Positions 1-9,690 of a stretch of DNA of 64,000 nt are shown here, piece by piece (positions within the stretch are counted from its first letter, which is position 1; each line of letters starts with the position of its first letter). The translations under genes and the position numbers were made by a program. The stretch is from NCBI RefSeq assembly GCF_022581195.2, contig NC_061456.1, forward strand, positions 11,472,501 to 11,536,500, read 5' to 3'. The stretch is from Helicoverpa zea. Lineage: Eukaryota > Arthropoda > Insecta > Lepidoptera > Noctuidae. The notes under the pieces were generated by a model. That model saw only the letters and a list, made by a program, of their open reading frames with translations. It did no database searches and was not told where the DNA came from.

Positions 1-420
1 GATTTTATCGCGGTTATATTATATTATTTAATCCCGACGTTTAAAACCGACCGCGATAACATCCGTTATTTAAATGAAATTGGAAAATTATAAGAAACTT
101 TTATAAAAAAAAAACAAAACAATTACCTAGGTAGTTTGTCTTCAAACACAAATTCATTCCTAACTCTACGGGAACTCCATGGCAACAGAACGGCTGGTCG
201 TGATTGGTCGATCTTACAAAAAGACTGACCAATCAGGGAGAGCTTTCGGATAGTTGACAATTTGACAATTTCTCATCGATAGATTATAATATAGCGAAAA
301 ATAATGCGTTAAATTGCAATCAGATGTTACGGTTCACAATAATGCGACAGTTTACAATCTCTCGAGATAGATTGTAATCTAACGATGTTTGTAATCTTAC
401 GGTGACATATCCTTTTCAGG
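1..420. repeat. AT-rich start with short inverted and direct repeats, possible MITE end
   Basis: No gene is seen. The stretch around 352-377 contains a 9-bp inverted repeat (TTACAATCT at 352-360 and AGATTGTAA at 369-377), and the word TGTAATCT recurs just downstream. This patterned sequence stops near 412. It looks like one end of a nonautonomous DNA transposon, but I cannot find a matching second end, so the class is unknown. Confidence 0.25.
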
Positions 421-1000
421 GAAAGGCCATATAGGAGAAGGGTTTTAAGCTAAATACACCAATTTTCAGCCAAATTGGTTCAGCCGTTCTTGAGGTACAA
501 ATATGATATAATAATATGATTTTTGACGTCGGAAAAAAAAAAACAAAAAAAAAAGGTACAAATATGTATGTTGTATAATTGCGCGTGATATAACTTTCTT
601 TTACCAAAATTTTGAGTATGTTTGGATGTTGTCTTTGCAAAAAGACGTCCACTGCTCGACAAAGGCTTCCCCAAAGTTCTGGAAGTTTAATAGTTGTATG
701 TCTTAGTATTACATCAGTATGAAAAATTTCATTCAAATTCGTTTGACCTTTTCAAACCCAGCTCGTACTTTCGTATTTTTTTCAAACGCTGCACCTTTAC
801 ATTTGATAGCTCTACTCTCCCACGCCGTCCACCCACATTTAAGATATTTCAAAACACCTACTTAGGTTATAAACTGAAAGTCTTTATGTTAAGTAACTTA
901 ATACACAAGTTTATATAGGATGTACCTATAAAAAAACGACTCTAGCATTTTTCTTGCCATCTTTCATGACTAGCTTCCGCCAATGGTTTTACCCCTTTCT
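421..1000. other. No gene; low-complexity and old repeat debris
   Basis: Open frames here are short, run through A/T homopolymers and have no recognisable domain. The part near 640-680 resembles the coding end of a lepidopteran non-LTR element (a CACTGCTCGACAAAGGC-like string), but it is too short to assign. Confidence 0.4.
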
Positions 1001-1010
1001 GACCTGAAGC

Positions 1011-1130
1011 GTTAGACGGCTGGCAGGAGCTGGATGCGAGAAGCCGAAAATAGATCTCAGTGGCGTGCACTTGGAGAGGCCTATGTCCAGCAGTGGACTG
1101 CGATAGGCTGATGATGATGATGATGATGAT
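1011..1130 (+). mobile_element. 5'-truncated RTE-like LINE 3' end
   Basis: The insert is flanked by a perfect direct repeat GACCTGAAGC (1001-1010 and 1131-1140), a target-site duplication. Read from 1016 it encodes the last residues of a non-LTR ORF2, including the segments GRSWMREAENRSQWRALGE and AYVQQWTAIG, then a stop at 1109-1111 and a (GAT)n tail. The W...A..R..W..LGEAYVQQW pattern is familiar from RTE-type reverse transcriptase ends in Lepidoptera. It is a dead-on-arrival copy of about 120 bp made by target-primed reverse transcription. Confidence 0.8.
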
Positions 1131-1140
1131 GACCTGAAGC

Positions 1141-1545
1141 ATAATCCAGATAAAATATAGCCTGTATGTAGGGCTGCCATCTCGAATTTCGCCAAACCCG
1201 GACAAACATTTAAAAAACCCGGACATTTGGCGTAAATAGCATTTTTTCTCCGAACGAGTACGATTTTTTTTAAACAAAATAACACCTATTTTGTAATCCA
1301 TTTACTATTAACATATACTTAAATTCAATGAGGTGTTTCCTTACATGAAAAGTGTCCGGGTTTTCCCCGGACACTTCTTGAAACCCCGCCCGGACGGCCC
1401 CCGGACGGCCTTAAAACGAGGACTAATCCGGGGAAACCCGGACGGATGGCAGCCCTACCTGTATGTTACTCTGATGTGTAGCTGTAGCTATATAACTGCC
1501 AATTTTCATCAAAATCCTTTCACTAGTTTTTGACAAAAAAAAAAC
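1141..1545 (-). mobile_element. Helitron-like remnant, interrupted
   Basis: The flanks 1141-1168 and 1466-1545 match internal wording of the minus-strand Helitron at 62262-62465 (a tagcctgt...ttactctgatgtgta...catcaaaatcc...agtttttg series). The remnant is split by the hAT MITE at 1169-1457. No CTAG end or 5' TC end remains, so the assignment is by similarity within this window only. Confidence 0.4.
1169..1457. mobile_element. hAT-type MITE, 289 bp
   Basis: Terminal inverted repeats TAGGGCTGCCATC sit at 1169-1181 and, inverted, at 1445-1457. A perfect 8-bp target duplication CCTGTATG lies at 1161-1168 and 1458-1465; 8 bp is the hAT superfamily signature. The interior repeats CCCGGAC words on both halves, giving a GC-rich subterminal region. 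It encodes nothing recognisable and is nonautonomous. Confidence 0.9.
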
Positions 1546-3520
1546 TAACTACACTACTTTTGAAAATTAAAAACTAGGACACACAAAAATTATTCGAATC
1601 AACAAAAACATCTTCTAAAGTACATTATAATTGGAGAACATAGTCTTCCCTGTAACAACAGATGCCTTGCTGCATATTTTACCTGGATAGGATCGTTAAA
1701 GTGGTCTTACAATGAATAAAGGAGAGCTCTACAAAAGGAGCATGTAATTTTCTTCACATTCCACCTTCATAGTTAATTTAATTTGCTCCGAGGAAAGTGC
1801 CTGTGGTAGTGTTTTATGAGTTGCATTCTGTGGATGCAGGTATGTTTATCAAAATAAAATAAGACGAGAGATAGTTTTTAGAACTACGGGTGACTTAAAG
1901 TGACTTTCATGTTTTTAAATAAATGATAAGCTGATTTACTTAATAGTTTTTTTTTTTTTATATATAGTATTTAACTTTATTCGCATACAATGTACCTTAG
2001 GACAGAGCTTACAACAATTATTAGTTATTAATATGAACTCTAAAATTATTTTTAACTCCCATTCGAACCTAATTAAAAAACAAAAACCCTAATAATAAAA
2101 AACTCGTGTACCCAATTACTAAGCAAAAAGGCGCATTGCTAATACTATGACGAACTTATTATTTTCATTAACGAAGGTAACGTGACCGAAATAAAGTGGT
2201 CTTTGACGCCAACCAAAGGTTTTTCACGAACTTCTCTCGAGCGTGAATTGTAAAGAAATCACTCAAGCGAATTCTGATAAAAAATATTCCTTCTTTTTTA
2301 ATGTTCGTTGAACTAATTTTTAGACGCCTAGGGACATTATAGGACGACTTTTGTCATAAAGATTGTTCCGGCGTGTTCAAATCTGTTATGTCTCTTTGTT
2401 TTAGAACTTGTGTTGTTTAATTTTATTTTATTTTTTTTATGGGATAGGTAATTTGAGAATGTTCGACTGTGAATCTACAGAAAGCGTGGTTCATTGATGA
2501 ATACAAGTGAATGTTTAATTATTTTTTTTTTTTTAATAAAACTTACCTCAAAACTTCAGATCACGAACCTCTTTTTAATGAATACTTTAGCGTTCCCTCT
2601 CTCAATTCACAACGACATTTTAGGTCAACTAGAACGACTATATTTTCCTTCCTTCCCACTCAGCCTTTCAAGGACTAAACTAACGACACTAATTAAGTCA
2701 AACGCCTTTTAGCTTAACGAGCTGACCCCAAAAATCCGAGCACAAACTTCCAATAAAATAAACAAAACACTGCGATAAATATCTTGGAGAACGACTTTTC
2801 GTCTAGCCTTCAAAAAGGTCACTCCCTTGCGAACTATCACGGTTTTTCTCCCGTGCATTCTATGGAGGCAATTTATATGTAAAACCTTTGTAAATGTACA
2901 ACGTTCAAGATAAGCTGAGTAACCATCGGACCCTGCTGGGAAGGAATTCGGCAAGTTTAAATGTCCGTCCCCCGTGGGTCTGAGCGTTAGCTTCACGGAT
3001 ATTGCGGCCTTATCGAGCTATGAATAATCGGGAAACTTTTTCTGCGTATGAATTCCCAGTTTTGGGGATGTGGATTGAATATAGTGAGTTTTCATGATTT
3101 ACTACGTGTGTCGTGTTGTCACGTGAACTGTTTTGGTAAATTACGAGGAGAATTTTGCTTTCTTTTAAAGTTACAGAAGATGTTAACATTATTATCATTG
3201 CTATATTTTTTCAGGTAACAGTGCACACTTCGGCTGCTGAGTTATAGAGTAATTTTCTGCAAAAGGAATTAGTTCATAAACCCAGACATCATTTTAAAAA
3301 TATCCACTCCATCTGAATTAATTTAACCCCGAAAATCCCAGCATTTATTTCCATATTTACATTATAAGTAGGGATCATGAAATAGATATTGTTTGTTTCA
3401 CTAACACAGCTAAACTAGCAGACCAGTTTTAACGAAATTTTGGTTAGTCTCAGCTTGTTACTAGAGCACAACTTTTAATCTATCTACAAACTAATTTCAT
3501 GGGTAAAGTTGCAGCGTAGG
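1546..3520. other. No gene seen; AT-rich intergenic or intronic DNA
   Basis: I find no coding frame with a recognisable domain, no inverted-repeat pair and no tandem array in this stretch. The longer open frames (for example near 2500-3000) have no convincing protein character. Confidence 0.5.
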
Positions 3521-3525
3521 TGGTA

Positions 3526-3558
3526 TACAGGGTTATTTTTCATTCACCATCCAAATTT
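3526..3558 (+). repeat. Left terminal inverted repeat of the DD41D element
   Basis: Starts TACAGGGTTATTTTTCAT and pairs with 5389-5421, three mismatches in 33 bp. It lies on the 3' side of the transposase gene. Confidence 0.9.
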
Positions 3559-3826
3559 AAAAATCGAGGACTTTTAATTAATTTATTTTCATATGTGAAA
3601 CATTATAATCAAATAATAACAAAAACAAAAAAAAACATCCAAAAGAAAATATCCGAAAATAAACAGAATGTAGAGACACGCAGCAAGGTTATTGACCTCG
3701 CTCGCTCGCTGCGATTGATGTAGGTACCTACGCGGTCTTACTTAAAAGGGTTGATTCCAATTTTCCCTTCATACTTTACGGGCTTAGGACCGACATAATA
3801 AAATAATGAATGTGAAATCACTGGTT

Positions 3827-3832
3827 TTTATT
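3827..3832 (-). other. Putative polyadenylation signal AATAAA for the transposase
   Basis: The minus strand reads AATAAA 80 bases past the transposase stop and still inside the element. That is a plausible mRNA 3' end signal, though the hexamer is common by chance in AT-rich DNA. Confidence 0.4.
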
Positions 3833-3911
3833 ATGGCGTATTTAAAAAATTGGAATCAACTAGCTATTTACAATAATTCAACTTACCAAATAAACTCGAT
3901 TAACCTACAAA

Positions 3912-5009
3912 TTACGTGTACTTCAGTAATTGTTCAAAATGGAGTCCGTTTCTCTCAATACACAAACGTGCACGTTTTTCTAAACTATTTTTTAATAAGT
4001 TTAAAGTATCTGTTTGATTTTTAATTTCATTAAATGCATTTATTATTTTACTACGGAGGTCCTCAACACTTTGTGCTTCTTCAACGTAAACACGTCTTTT
4101 AACTTCACCCCATAAAAAAAAATCAAGTGGCGTTAAATCTGGTGACCTGGCAGGCCATAGGACAGGCCCTCCGCGACCAATCCATCTATCGCCATACTTA
4201 TTATTTAAAAACTCACGCACTGCACTTGTGTAATGAGGTGGTGCACCGTCATGCTGATAATAATGATTGTTGTAGTATGAAAGTGGCACCTCGTCTATTA
4301 AGTCTTCAATAACACCACGTAACATGTTTAAATAATTAGTACCCGTCAAGCGTCCTTCAATAAAAATCGGTCCCACGATAACATTACCGATAATACCTGC
4401 CCAAACATTCGCACTAAAACGCACTTGATGGTAGTTATTTCTAATAACGTGGGGGTTGCTTAACGCCCAATAATGTTCGTTTCGGCTGTTATAAATTCCG
4501 ATTCGCGTAAATAATGCTTCATCAGTCCACAAAATGTTACAATTAATGTTTCTTAACAGCCATTCACAAAACACGATTCTAGCGGGTCCATCGTTATCGT
4601 GAAGAGATTGCACTGGTTGGTAATGGTATGGGTGATAACCAGATGAATTCAGCAGCTTCCACACGTAATACTGACTGACACCGAAGCGCCGAGCAGCGTC
4701 GTTAGTGCTAGCGCAGGGGTCACGTTCGAAAAACTCGAGTACAGAATTTTCGACTGCTGGTGTTATTTCGTTGTGACCGCCACGACTTGTTGCATGGGCT
4801 GGTGTGATAAACTGCCCATAATCTAACAACCTTTGGTTTGCGGCTAAAATTGTTTGTCTATTAGGCACTCGCGAATTAATACCTCGTCTTTGTAAACGCG
4901 GTAAACTTTCTGCACTGTACATTCTTTGCGCACCATTTAAACTTTCGCCACTTAAAATGTAGCACCTGACCATTTCAAAATACTCTGCATTAGAATAAAA
5001 AGTCGCCAT
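3912..5009 (-). CDS. DD41D Tc1/mariner-superfamily transposase, 365 aa
   Basis: This is a cut-and-paste transposase that acts in the nucleus on the inverted repeats of its own element. The ATG at 5009 gives MATFYSNAEYFEMVRCY, matching the usual start of the helix-turn-helix (DUF4817-like) domain of insect mariner relatives. The frame stays open upstream to a GTG at 5078, but that extension has no family-like sequence, so I reject it. A second DNA-binding helix-turn-helix lies around residues 80-125 (TNDAARRFGVSQYYVWKLL). The catalytic aspartates are D163 (LWTDEA), D254 (YYQHDGAPPHY) and D296 (SPDLTPLDFFLWG). Forty-one residues separate the last two, hence DD41D. No stop or frameshift interrupts the 365 codons, which is a normal family length. 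The lysine-rich C-terminus ends ERNGLHFEQLLKYT. Activity is possible but unproven. Confidence 0.92.
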   Translation of the reverse strand: MATFYSNAEYFEMVRCYILSGESLNGAQRMYSAESLPRLQRRGINSRVPNRQTILAANQRLLDYGQFITPAHATSRGGHNEITPAVENSVLEFFERDPCASTNDAARRFGVSQYYVWKLLNSSGYHPYHYQPVQSLHDNDGPARIVFCEWLLRNINCNILWTDEALFTRIGIYNSRNEHYWALSNPHVIRNNYHQVRFSANVWAGIIGNVIVGPIFIEGRLTGTNYLNMLRGVIEDLIDEVPLSYYNNHYYQHDGAPPHYTSAVREFLNNKYGDRWIGRGGPVLWPARSPDLTPLDFFLWGEVKRRVYVEEAQSVEDLRSKIINAFNEIKNQTDTLNLLKNSLEKRARLCIERNGLHFEQLLKYT

Positions 5010-5388
5010 GTCGTGCGATGATAACCGACCGGAATTCGGAATCGAAAATGCAGCGAGAGCGACAAAAATATGGCACACGTTCGCACGTAACTAGGTCACG
5101 GTCAACTAAACAAAAAGTCACCGGCGCTTGGCCGACCGGGGGCTGTGCGGGGTGCGGGGTATGAGGGAGGGGGGCGTAGTGCCGGTAGTACGATGTCGGG
5201 CGTAGTGCATGCTGTTTTTTGTGTGCGTTTCCCGAATCTTGAGGCAAGCGCGCCATGTTCAACAACCGAACTGTGTGTATTCCACACGTTGTGATTTTAG
5301 TAGCGGACAATGATGAAAATCATCTAATATTTTTTATATTTTTTTATTTGATTAATTGATTAGGTTACCGATTCTAAATCATTTCTGA

Positions 5389-5421
5389 AAATTTGGATGG
5401 TGGTTGAAAATTAACCCTGTA
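5389..5421 (-). repeat. Right terminal inverted repeat of the DD41D element
   Basis: Reverse complement starts TACAGGGTTAATTTTCAA. It lies about 380 bp upstream of the transposase ATG, so the promoter must be inside the element. Confidence 0.9.
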
Positions 5422-5423
5422 TA

Positions 5424-6315
5424 GTCTGTGTTGTTTTTCTATGAAAATGCGTAAACAAAGATGGGATGAATGAACTCAAGATAAAAGAAATATTGTTTTC
5501 CCTGGAAGAAACAAATGTAATCATTTGTTTCGTCATCGAGGTAAGATTGTTTTACCTAATTTTTTCAACTTCGGCAAATGATATAGGTAATTATTGAATT
5601 AGGTAGGAATTGTTTCAGCTTTCATTTAAAATACGTTTAAAGCCCGCTTGAGCAGCGTGTATGAATTTATCAAAAAGGCAATAAACAAACTGCCTTCAAC
5701 ACATTTAAGAAAAAAGATACGCTGATGATGAAAAATTATGTCAAACCAGAACCGACTTCATAACTGACGACTTCTCACTAAAAAACAACCGCACTACCCA
5801 CTACCTCAAAACAGTCGTTCCGTTCCACGCAGCAAAATCGAAATAAAAGAAACCCTTTATACAGTGAACTGTTCTAGCATGTTCGCTCTGTCTACAGCGT
5901 TTGACATCGTATCGAACGTGTGACGCTGTCTGCCCACAGTGAATACAAAGTGGCTTCAGTATCTCTGTATGGAATGTTTGCCTCGGAAGTCATGCTTTGT
6001 GTATTTTTTTTTTTTCAATTTTTTTTTGGTGCACCTGTGCGTAGGTTTTTTGATAGAGAACAGAGAGGCAGAGGTTCTATGGTGATGGCGGCTTTAATTT
6101 ATAAGCGACCACGTCCAGTGGCAATTACTCTATAATTAAGATTTTTTTTAATCGCACCAGTTGCTTCTGACATTTCCGCATTTAAACAAACAATCACACC
6201 ATCTCTTCATTATTGAAATAGAGAAAAATTTATTAGGTTTTTGCACTAGTTCTGTTGAAATAGGTTATCCTATTGCTCAAATTTTCAAAATCTCGACACC
6301 ATAATCTCCCTGACC
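5424..6315. other. No gene seen; AT-rich flank of the mariner element
   Basis: The open frame at 5920-6135 runs through T homopolymers and has no domain. No terminal repeats or tandem arrays are visible. Confidence 0.45.
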
Positions 6316-6495
6316 TTTCCCTTTTTTTCTTTTCCTATGTATATTGGGGTAAGCTTCCAGTCTAGCAGGAATAAGAAGTGTTGTACCAGTGTTTTACAGA
6401 GAGCGACTGCTTATCTGACATCCTCATCCCAATCTTCGCAAATCGATAATCGCGAAGAAACAAATCACCGATTCCCACTGACCTTCTCAGGTAAG
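6316..6495 (-). mobile_element. Degraded LINE 3' end (GACTGGAAGCCGACCCCAA family)
   Basis: The string TTGGGGTAAGCTTCCAGTCT, followed by ACCAGTGTTTTACAGAGAGCGACTGCTTATCTGAC-like words, matches better copies at 42470-42679 and 50085-50260. On the sense (minus) strand this family ends in a GATGAT tail, as RTE-like LINEs do. This copy is strongly diverged and has no tail or target duplication I can trust. Confidence 0.6.
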
Positions 6496-6763
6496 TAAGT
6501 AGTCGTGTGTACAGTACATTGCCGGCTCAGTGGTTCCATTCCGCCCGACTGTCCTCACATATTTACTGGACTGTATTGTTTGGACGTACGCTTCCATATT
6601 TAAACTGATGTCCTTTGTCTTATTGCTGGATCGCTGATTATGAATTCGAATTTGAATTGAATTGGTTTGTGTTCTGTCTTGGATTCTTAATTTGAAATAT
6701 ATTTGTTTACTTATTGTGGATATTGCAAGGAATTATTAATTGCTCAAATGTATACTATCTTTA

Positions 6764-7389
6764 GGCTGCAGTTAGACGACGCGAAAAAATTCTTGCGGCC
6801 GCCGCGCGGCGACCTCGCGGTGGCCGCGTACTAACTGTTCAGTTATAGCAAATTTATGTTTTATTAACTAGGGCGTAAAGTTGAAATTAATGTTGAGTAA
6901 CTAACCGCGCGGTGACCGCGCGGCGTTCGCTCTTCGATCACACAGCGGCCGTGCGGCCGTCTCGCTCTCACACTCACACTCGAATCATGTATGAAGTTGA
7001 GTAGTTTATCAAATGTTTTAACATCCATTCGGAAATAATCTGCGAATTCTTTTTCATCTTCTCGCAATTGGTTGTATACTTGTATAGCGTATGAAATTCA
7101 CCAAACTCTTCTCGCCGTGCTAAAATAGGATGAATCCAAAATTGTCTATATTTCTTTTTTATTTCTTTTTGCTTTGTCGGTACAAGTAATATGCAATCAT
7201 AATTTTATTCTTATTAGTCAAATAGCTCATAACGAACACGTGTGAATTTTAAGAAAGACCAAGATCAACTGGAAATGGTTCGGGTTCGCAGTGGCGTGGC
7301 GTGGCCACCAGGCCTCCAGGCCACCAGGTCGCCGTACTTTCGCCGCGCGGCCGACACGCTGTAACATTCCGTGTCATATAAACGCGCCC
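6764..7389 (-). mobile_element. PIF/Harbinger element, 626 bp, internally deleted
   Basis: A TTA target duplication lies at 6761-6763 and 7390-7392, as expected for PIF/Harbinger. The ends match over 23 positions including the TTA (16 of 23): GGCTGCAGTTAGACGACGCG on the left, GGGCGCGTTTATATGACACG on the right when inverted. Subterminal zones are rich in GCGGCCGC-like words. A broken transposase fragment lies inside (6864-7168, minus), which fixes the superfamily independently. The catalytic core is gone, so the element is nonautonomous. Confidence 0.85.
6864..7168 (-). pseudogene. Frameshifted Harbinger transposase N-terminal fragment
   Basis: Read on the minus strand, an upstream frame gives KKYRQFWIHPILARREEFGE then FHTLYK. 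The reading then moves to another frame (a 1-base deletion or 2-base insertion near 7078-7085) that continues QLREDEKEFADYFRMDVKTF and DKLLNFIHDS. The pattern W.HP...R...GEFHTLY..LR.DE..F..YFRM....FD.LL is the conserved N-terminal part of PIF/Harbinger DDE transposases. After the HDS segment the frame runs into GC-rich terminal DNA, so the DDE core is missing. It cannot make a working enzyme. Confidence 0.8.
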
Positions 7390-7464
7390 TTACTGCACTT
7401 AGTCGTTAATTAGATCTCAAAATGTTTCAGTCAATCAAATCATCATCTTAACTTGTCTACAACT

Positions 7465-7580
7465 ACATTCGGGTTGGCTTCCAGTCTAATTGGATGCAGC
7501 AAAATATCAGAGTTTTACAGGGAACCAAAATCAATAATACCCCTTGGTTAAACTGGTTATCAGACTTCAACTAAAAGATA
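7465..7580 (-). mobile_element. Degraded LINE 3' end (GACTGGAAGCCGACCCCAA family)
   Basis: GGGTTGGCTTCCAGTCTAAT at 7470-7489 and the downstream CCCCTTGGTTAAACTGGTTATCAGACTT-like part match the copy at 42470-42679. About 100 bp remain; target duplication is not visible. Confidence 0.6.
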
Positions 7581-8265
7581 CCTGCAATATATCAGATCAA
7601 AAATACATAACCTTAAAACTCGCGACCCAAAATAAGCAAACAAAAAGCACCATACATCACACGCCGCTGCACATAAATTGCTTATATCTAAAGATTTATT
7701 GAACTATCTCTTTACAGTTAAATTTACTCACACCACATATTAGACCGGTCTCCTATTGTTTGACACACAATAAGGTACCCTTTCGATAATATCAGATAAT
7801 GAAAATAGTTGCTCTTTGAGTTTCGGTATGCGCAATTGATGTATTTTTGCGGTGACACGTATTCTGAGGGTCATTTTCGCCAGAACGGTGGAATTAATTT
7901 AAAACTATTTTGGTTGAAGACGAAGGGTGTTCGTGCGTGTTCGATTGATTTGGGTTTTCTAGAAAACGTCGCTTAGTGTGACTGGGTTATTGTTCTTGTT
8001 CTAGCAAATAAGCCACTTGATCTCTGCTAATTTAGTGATCCATCATAAATATGTAGACATATTGAACGTAGGCTTATTCCCATGCTACTCAACAAACACG
8101 ACCTTCATGTTGCTTATAATTATTAATATAATTTACATAATTTAGTTCCTGTGCAAGCTTCCTCCCGTGGTTTTACACGCATCCAAGGAGAAAGTCTCTC
8201 TGTTTTTCTTCTCGACTGGTTATTTTACTGTGATTGTGTGACACATAGAGTTAATCACTTTCACA
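7581..8265. other. No gene seen
   Basis: AT-rich, no recognisable frame, no repeat with defined ends. Confidence 0.45.
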
Positions 8266-8402
8266 TCCTACTAATATCCTACTAATACTATAAATGTGAA
8301 AGTTTGTGACAGTGTATGGATGTATATTTATTATTCTTTCACGCATTTCTGGTTGGTACGTAGATAGATGATACTTTGAATTAAGCTGCGGGCGGAAGCT
8401 AG
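8266..8402 (+). mobile_element. Short nonautonomous Helitron (Lep1-like)
   Basis: It starts TCCTACTAATA and ends GCGGGCGGAAGCTAG, with CTAG at 8399-8402 followed by T. The TC start, CTAG end and A/T insertion site are the Helitron signature used by the abundant lepidopteran Lep1-like group. The 5' start word is duplicated (8266 and 8277), so the true start could be either. It is too short to encode anything. Confidence 0.8.
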
Positions 8403-8617
8403 TCTGTAATATTAGTAAGTATTACTTGGTGATTCACCACCATTTTGCACCCAACAAATAACAAAATACAAGCAATTATCAGCACCGTCTGAGTGAAACA
8501 AAGCGGTCTTGAAAGCAACAATGCAGCGCCGACCGAGCCTTTCGTTCTTAACTGCATTAACACTCGACGCACATCAGTTGCACATCCTCGTGCCGAGTTT
8601 CCACGTCCCCAGTGCTT

Positions 8618-8733
8618 CTTTCTTTCTTTCTTTACAGCCTATTTATCGTCCCACTCCTAGGCAAAGGCCTCCTCTCACACGAAGAAGGATTGAGGGTTAA
8701 TCACCACGCTTGCTCTATGCGGTTTGGTGCTCT
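8618..8733 (-). mobile_element. LINE 3' end in tandem unit 1, 116 bp
   Basis: Flanked by a 7-bp duplication AGTGCTT (8611-8617 and 8734-8740). On the minus strand it ends in a (GAAA)n tail after AGTGGGACGATAAATAGGCTG. The same LINE end, with a different tail, occurs at 59297-59375. Unit 3 of the tandem array shows the uninterrupted AGTGCTTAGTAGGCG target at 9619. Confidence 0.8.
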
Positions 8734-9169
8734 AGTGCTTAGTCGACTGTATTCCAAACTCCTTGGTTAGAAAATGAACTACACCCGCATCGTAGGGAAG
8801 CTACTCCCATCATCCATATAAATGTAACCTACGTCCATATGCAGGGTATTAACAATCTCTACGTAAATGCGTCTAATATAGGTAGCCTTATGTCCGAATT
8901 CAGGGTACTACCTATCTCTCTGCGTGATGCGTAACTCACGGTGTTCCTTTCGCATTTAAACATTAGTTAATATCACTTTTTAATTTATCACCATTTTACA
9001 CCCAAAAAACATCAAAATACAACCAATTATCAGCACCGTCTGAAGTGAAACAAAGCGTTGTTGCCAGCAACAATGCAGCGCCGACCGAGGCTTTCGCTCC
9101 TAACTGCATTAACACTCGACGCACATCAGTTGCACACCCTCGGGCCGAGCTTACACGTCCCCAGTGCTT

Positions 9170-9237
9170 CTTTCTTTACAGCCTTTTTATCGTCCCACTG
9201 CTGGGCACCACGCTTGCTCAATGCGGATTTGTGCTCC
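9170..9237 (-). mobile_element. LINE 3' end in tandem unit 2, internally deleted to 68 bp
   Basis: Same insertion at the same site as in unit 1, with AGTGCTT on the left (9163-9169) and a diverged AACGCTT on the right (9238-9244). About 40 bp after CTGGGCA are deleted compared with unit 1. Shared position and boundaries mean the insertion predates the duplication that made units 1 and 2. Confidence 0.75.
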
Positions 9238-9690
9238 AACGCTTAATAGGCGATATTCCGAACTCCTTGGTTAGAAAATGAACTACACCCGCTGAAGCTA
9301 CTTTCTCCTATCGCTCATATAAAAGTCGCCTTTATCCATCTGCAGGACACGATGGAAGTATCTTCAGGTTTTCATCGTTTTAGCTTGAATGCGGAACACA
9401 AAGACTTAGATTGGCACATAACATTATTACTTGGTAATTCATCACAATTTTACCCTGTAACACAAACAAGAAAATACAAGCAATTATCAGCACCGTCTGA
9501 GTGAAACAAAGCAATCTTGCCAGCAACAATGCAGCGCCGACCGACGCTTTCGCTCCTAACTGCATTAGCACTCGACGCACATCAGTTGCACATCCTCGGG
9601 CCTCGTTTACACGTCCCCAGTGCTTAGTAGGCGGTATTCCGAGCTCCTTGGTTACAAAATGAACTAGGGTTTTGGTGTAATTCTTGTTGT

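Larger units (their letters stand above)
3526..5421 (-). mobile_element. Complete DD41D Tc1/mariner-superfamily transposon
   Basis: Both ends are present. The left terminal inverted repeat is 3526-3558 and the right is 5389-5421; each is 33 bp, they start TACAGGGTTA and differ at three positions. A TA dinucleotide flanks both sides (3524-3525 and 5422-5423), the standard target duplication of this superfamily. Inside is one uninterrupted transposase gene on the minus strand (3912-5009). The leader between the right end and the gene (about 5080-5290) is clearly richer in G+C than its surroundings. A small inverted repeat (3751-3764 with 3846-3859) lies in the 3' part. Intact ends and an intact frame suggest a fairly recent copy. 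Family placement (rosa-like DD41D) is inferred from spacing only. Confidence 0.9.
8404..9690 (+). repeat. Three-unit tandem duplication with an internal LINE in two units
   Basis: Three diverged copies of a unit of roughly 390-435 bp follow each other. Anchors AGCACCGTCT lie at 8481, 9032 and 9489. Each unit continues with ATGCAGCGCCGACCGA, CGACGCACATCAGTTGCAC and CACGTCCCCAGTGCTT, and then a CTCCTTGGTTA block. Units 1 and 2 carry a LINE end between the AGTGCTT word and the rest. Unit 3 lacks it. A short open frame starting MQRRP is shared, but nothing suggests it is a gene; the similarity is explained by the duplication. Confidence 0.8.

Noticed and set aside
5010..5078. N-terminal extension of the transposase from a GTG at 5078
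   Set aside because: The added 23 residues have no family similarity; the ATG at 5009 starts exactly where the conserved domain begins.
8509..9246. Small gene family with MQRRP start
   Set aside because: The shared frame follows from the tandem duplication; the frames run into a LINE insertion and have no coding signature.
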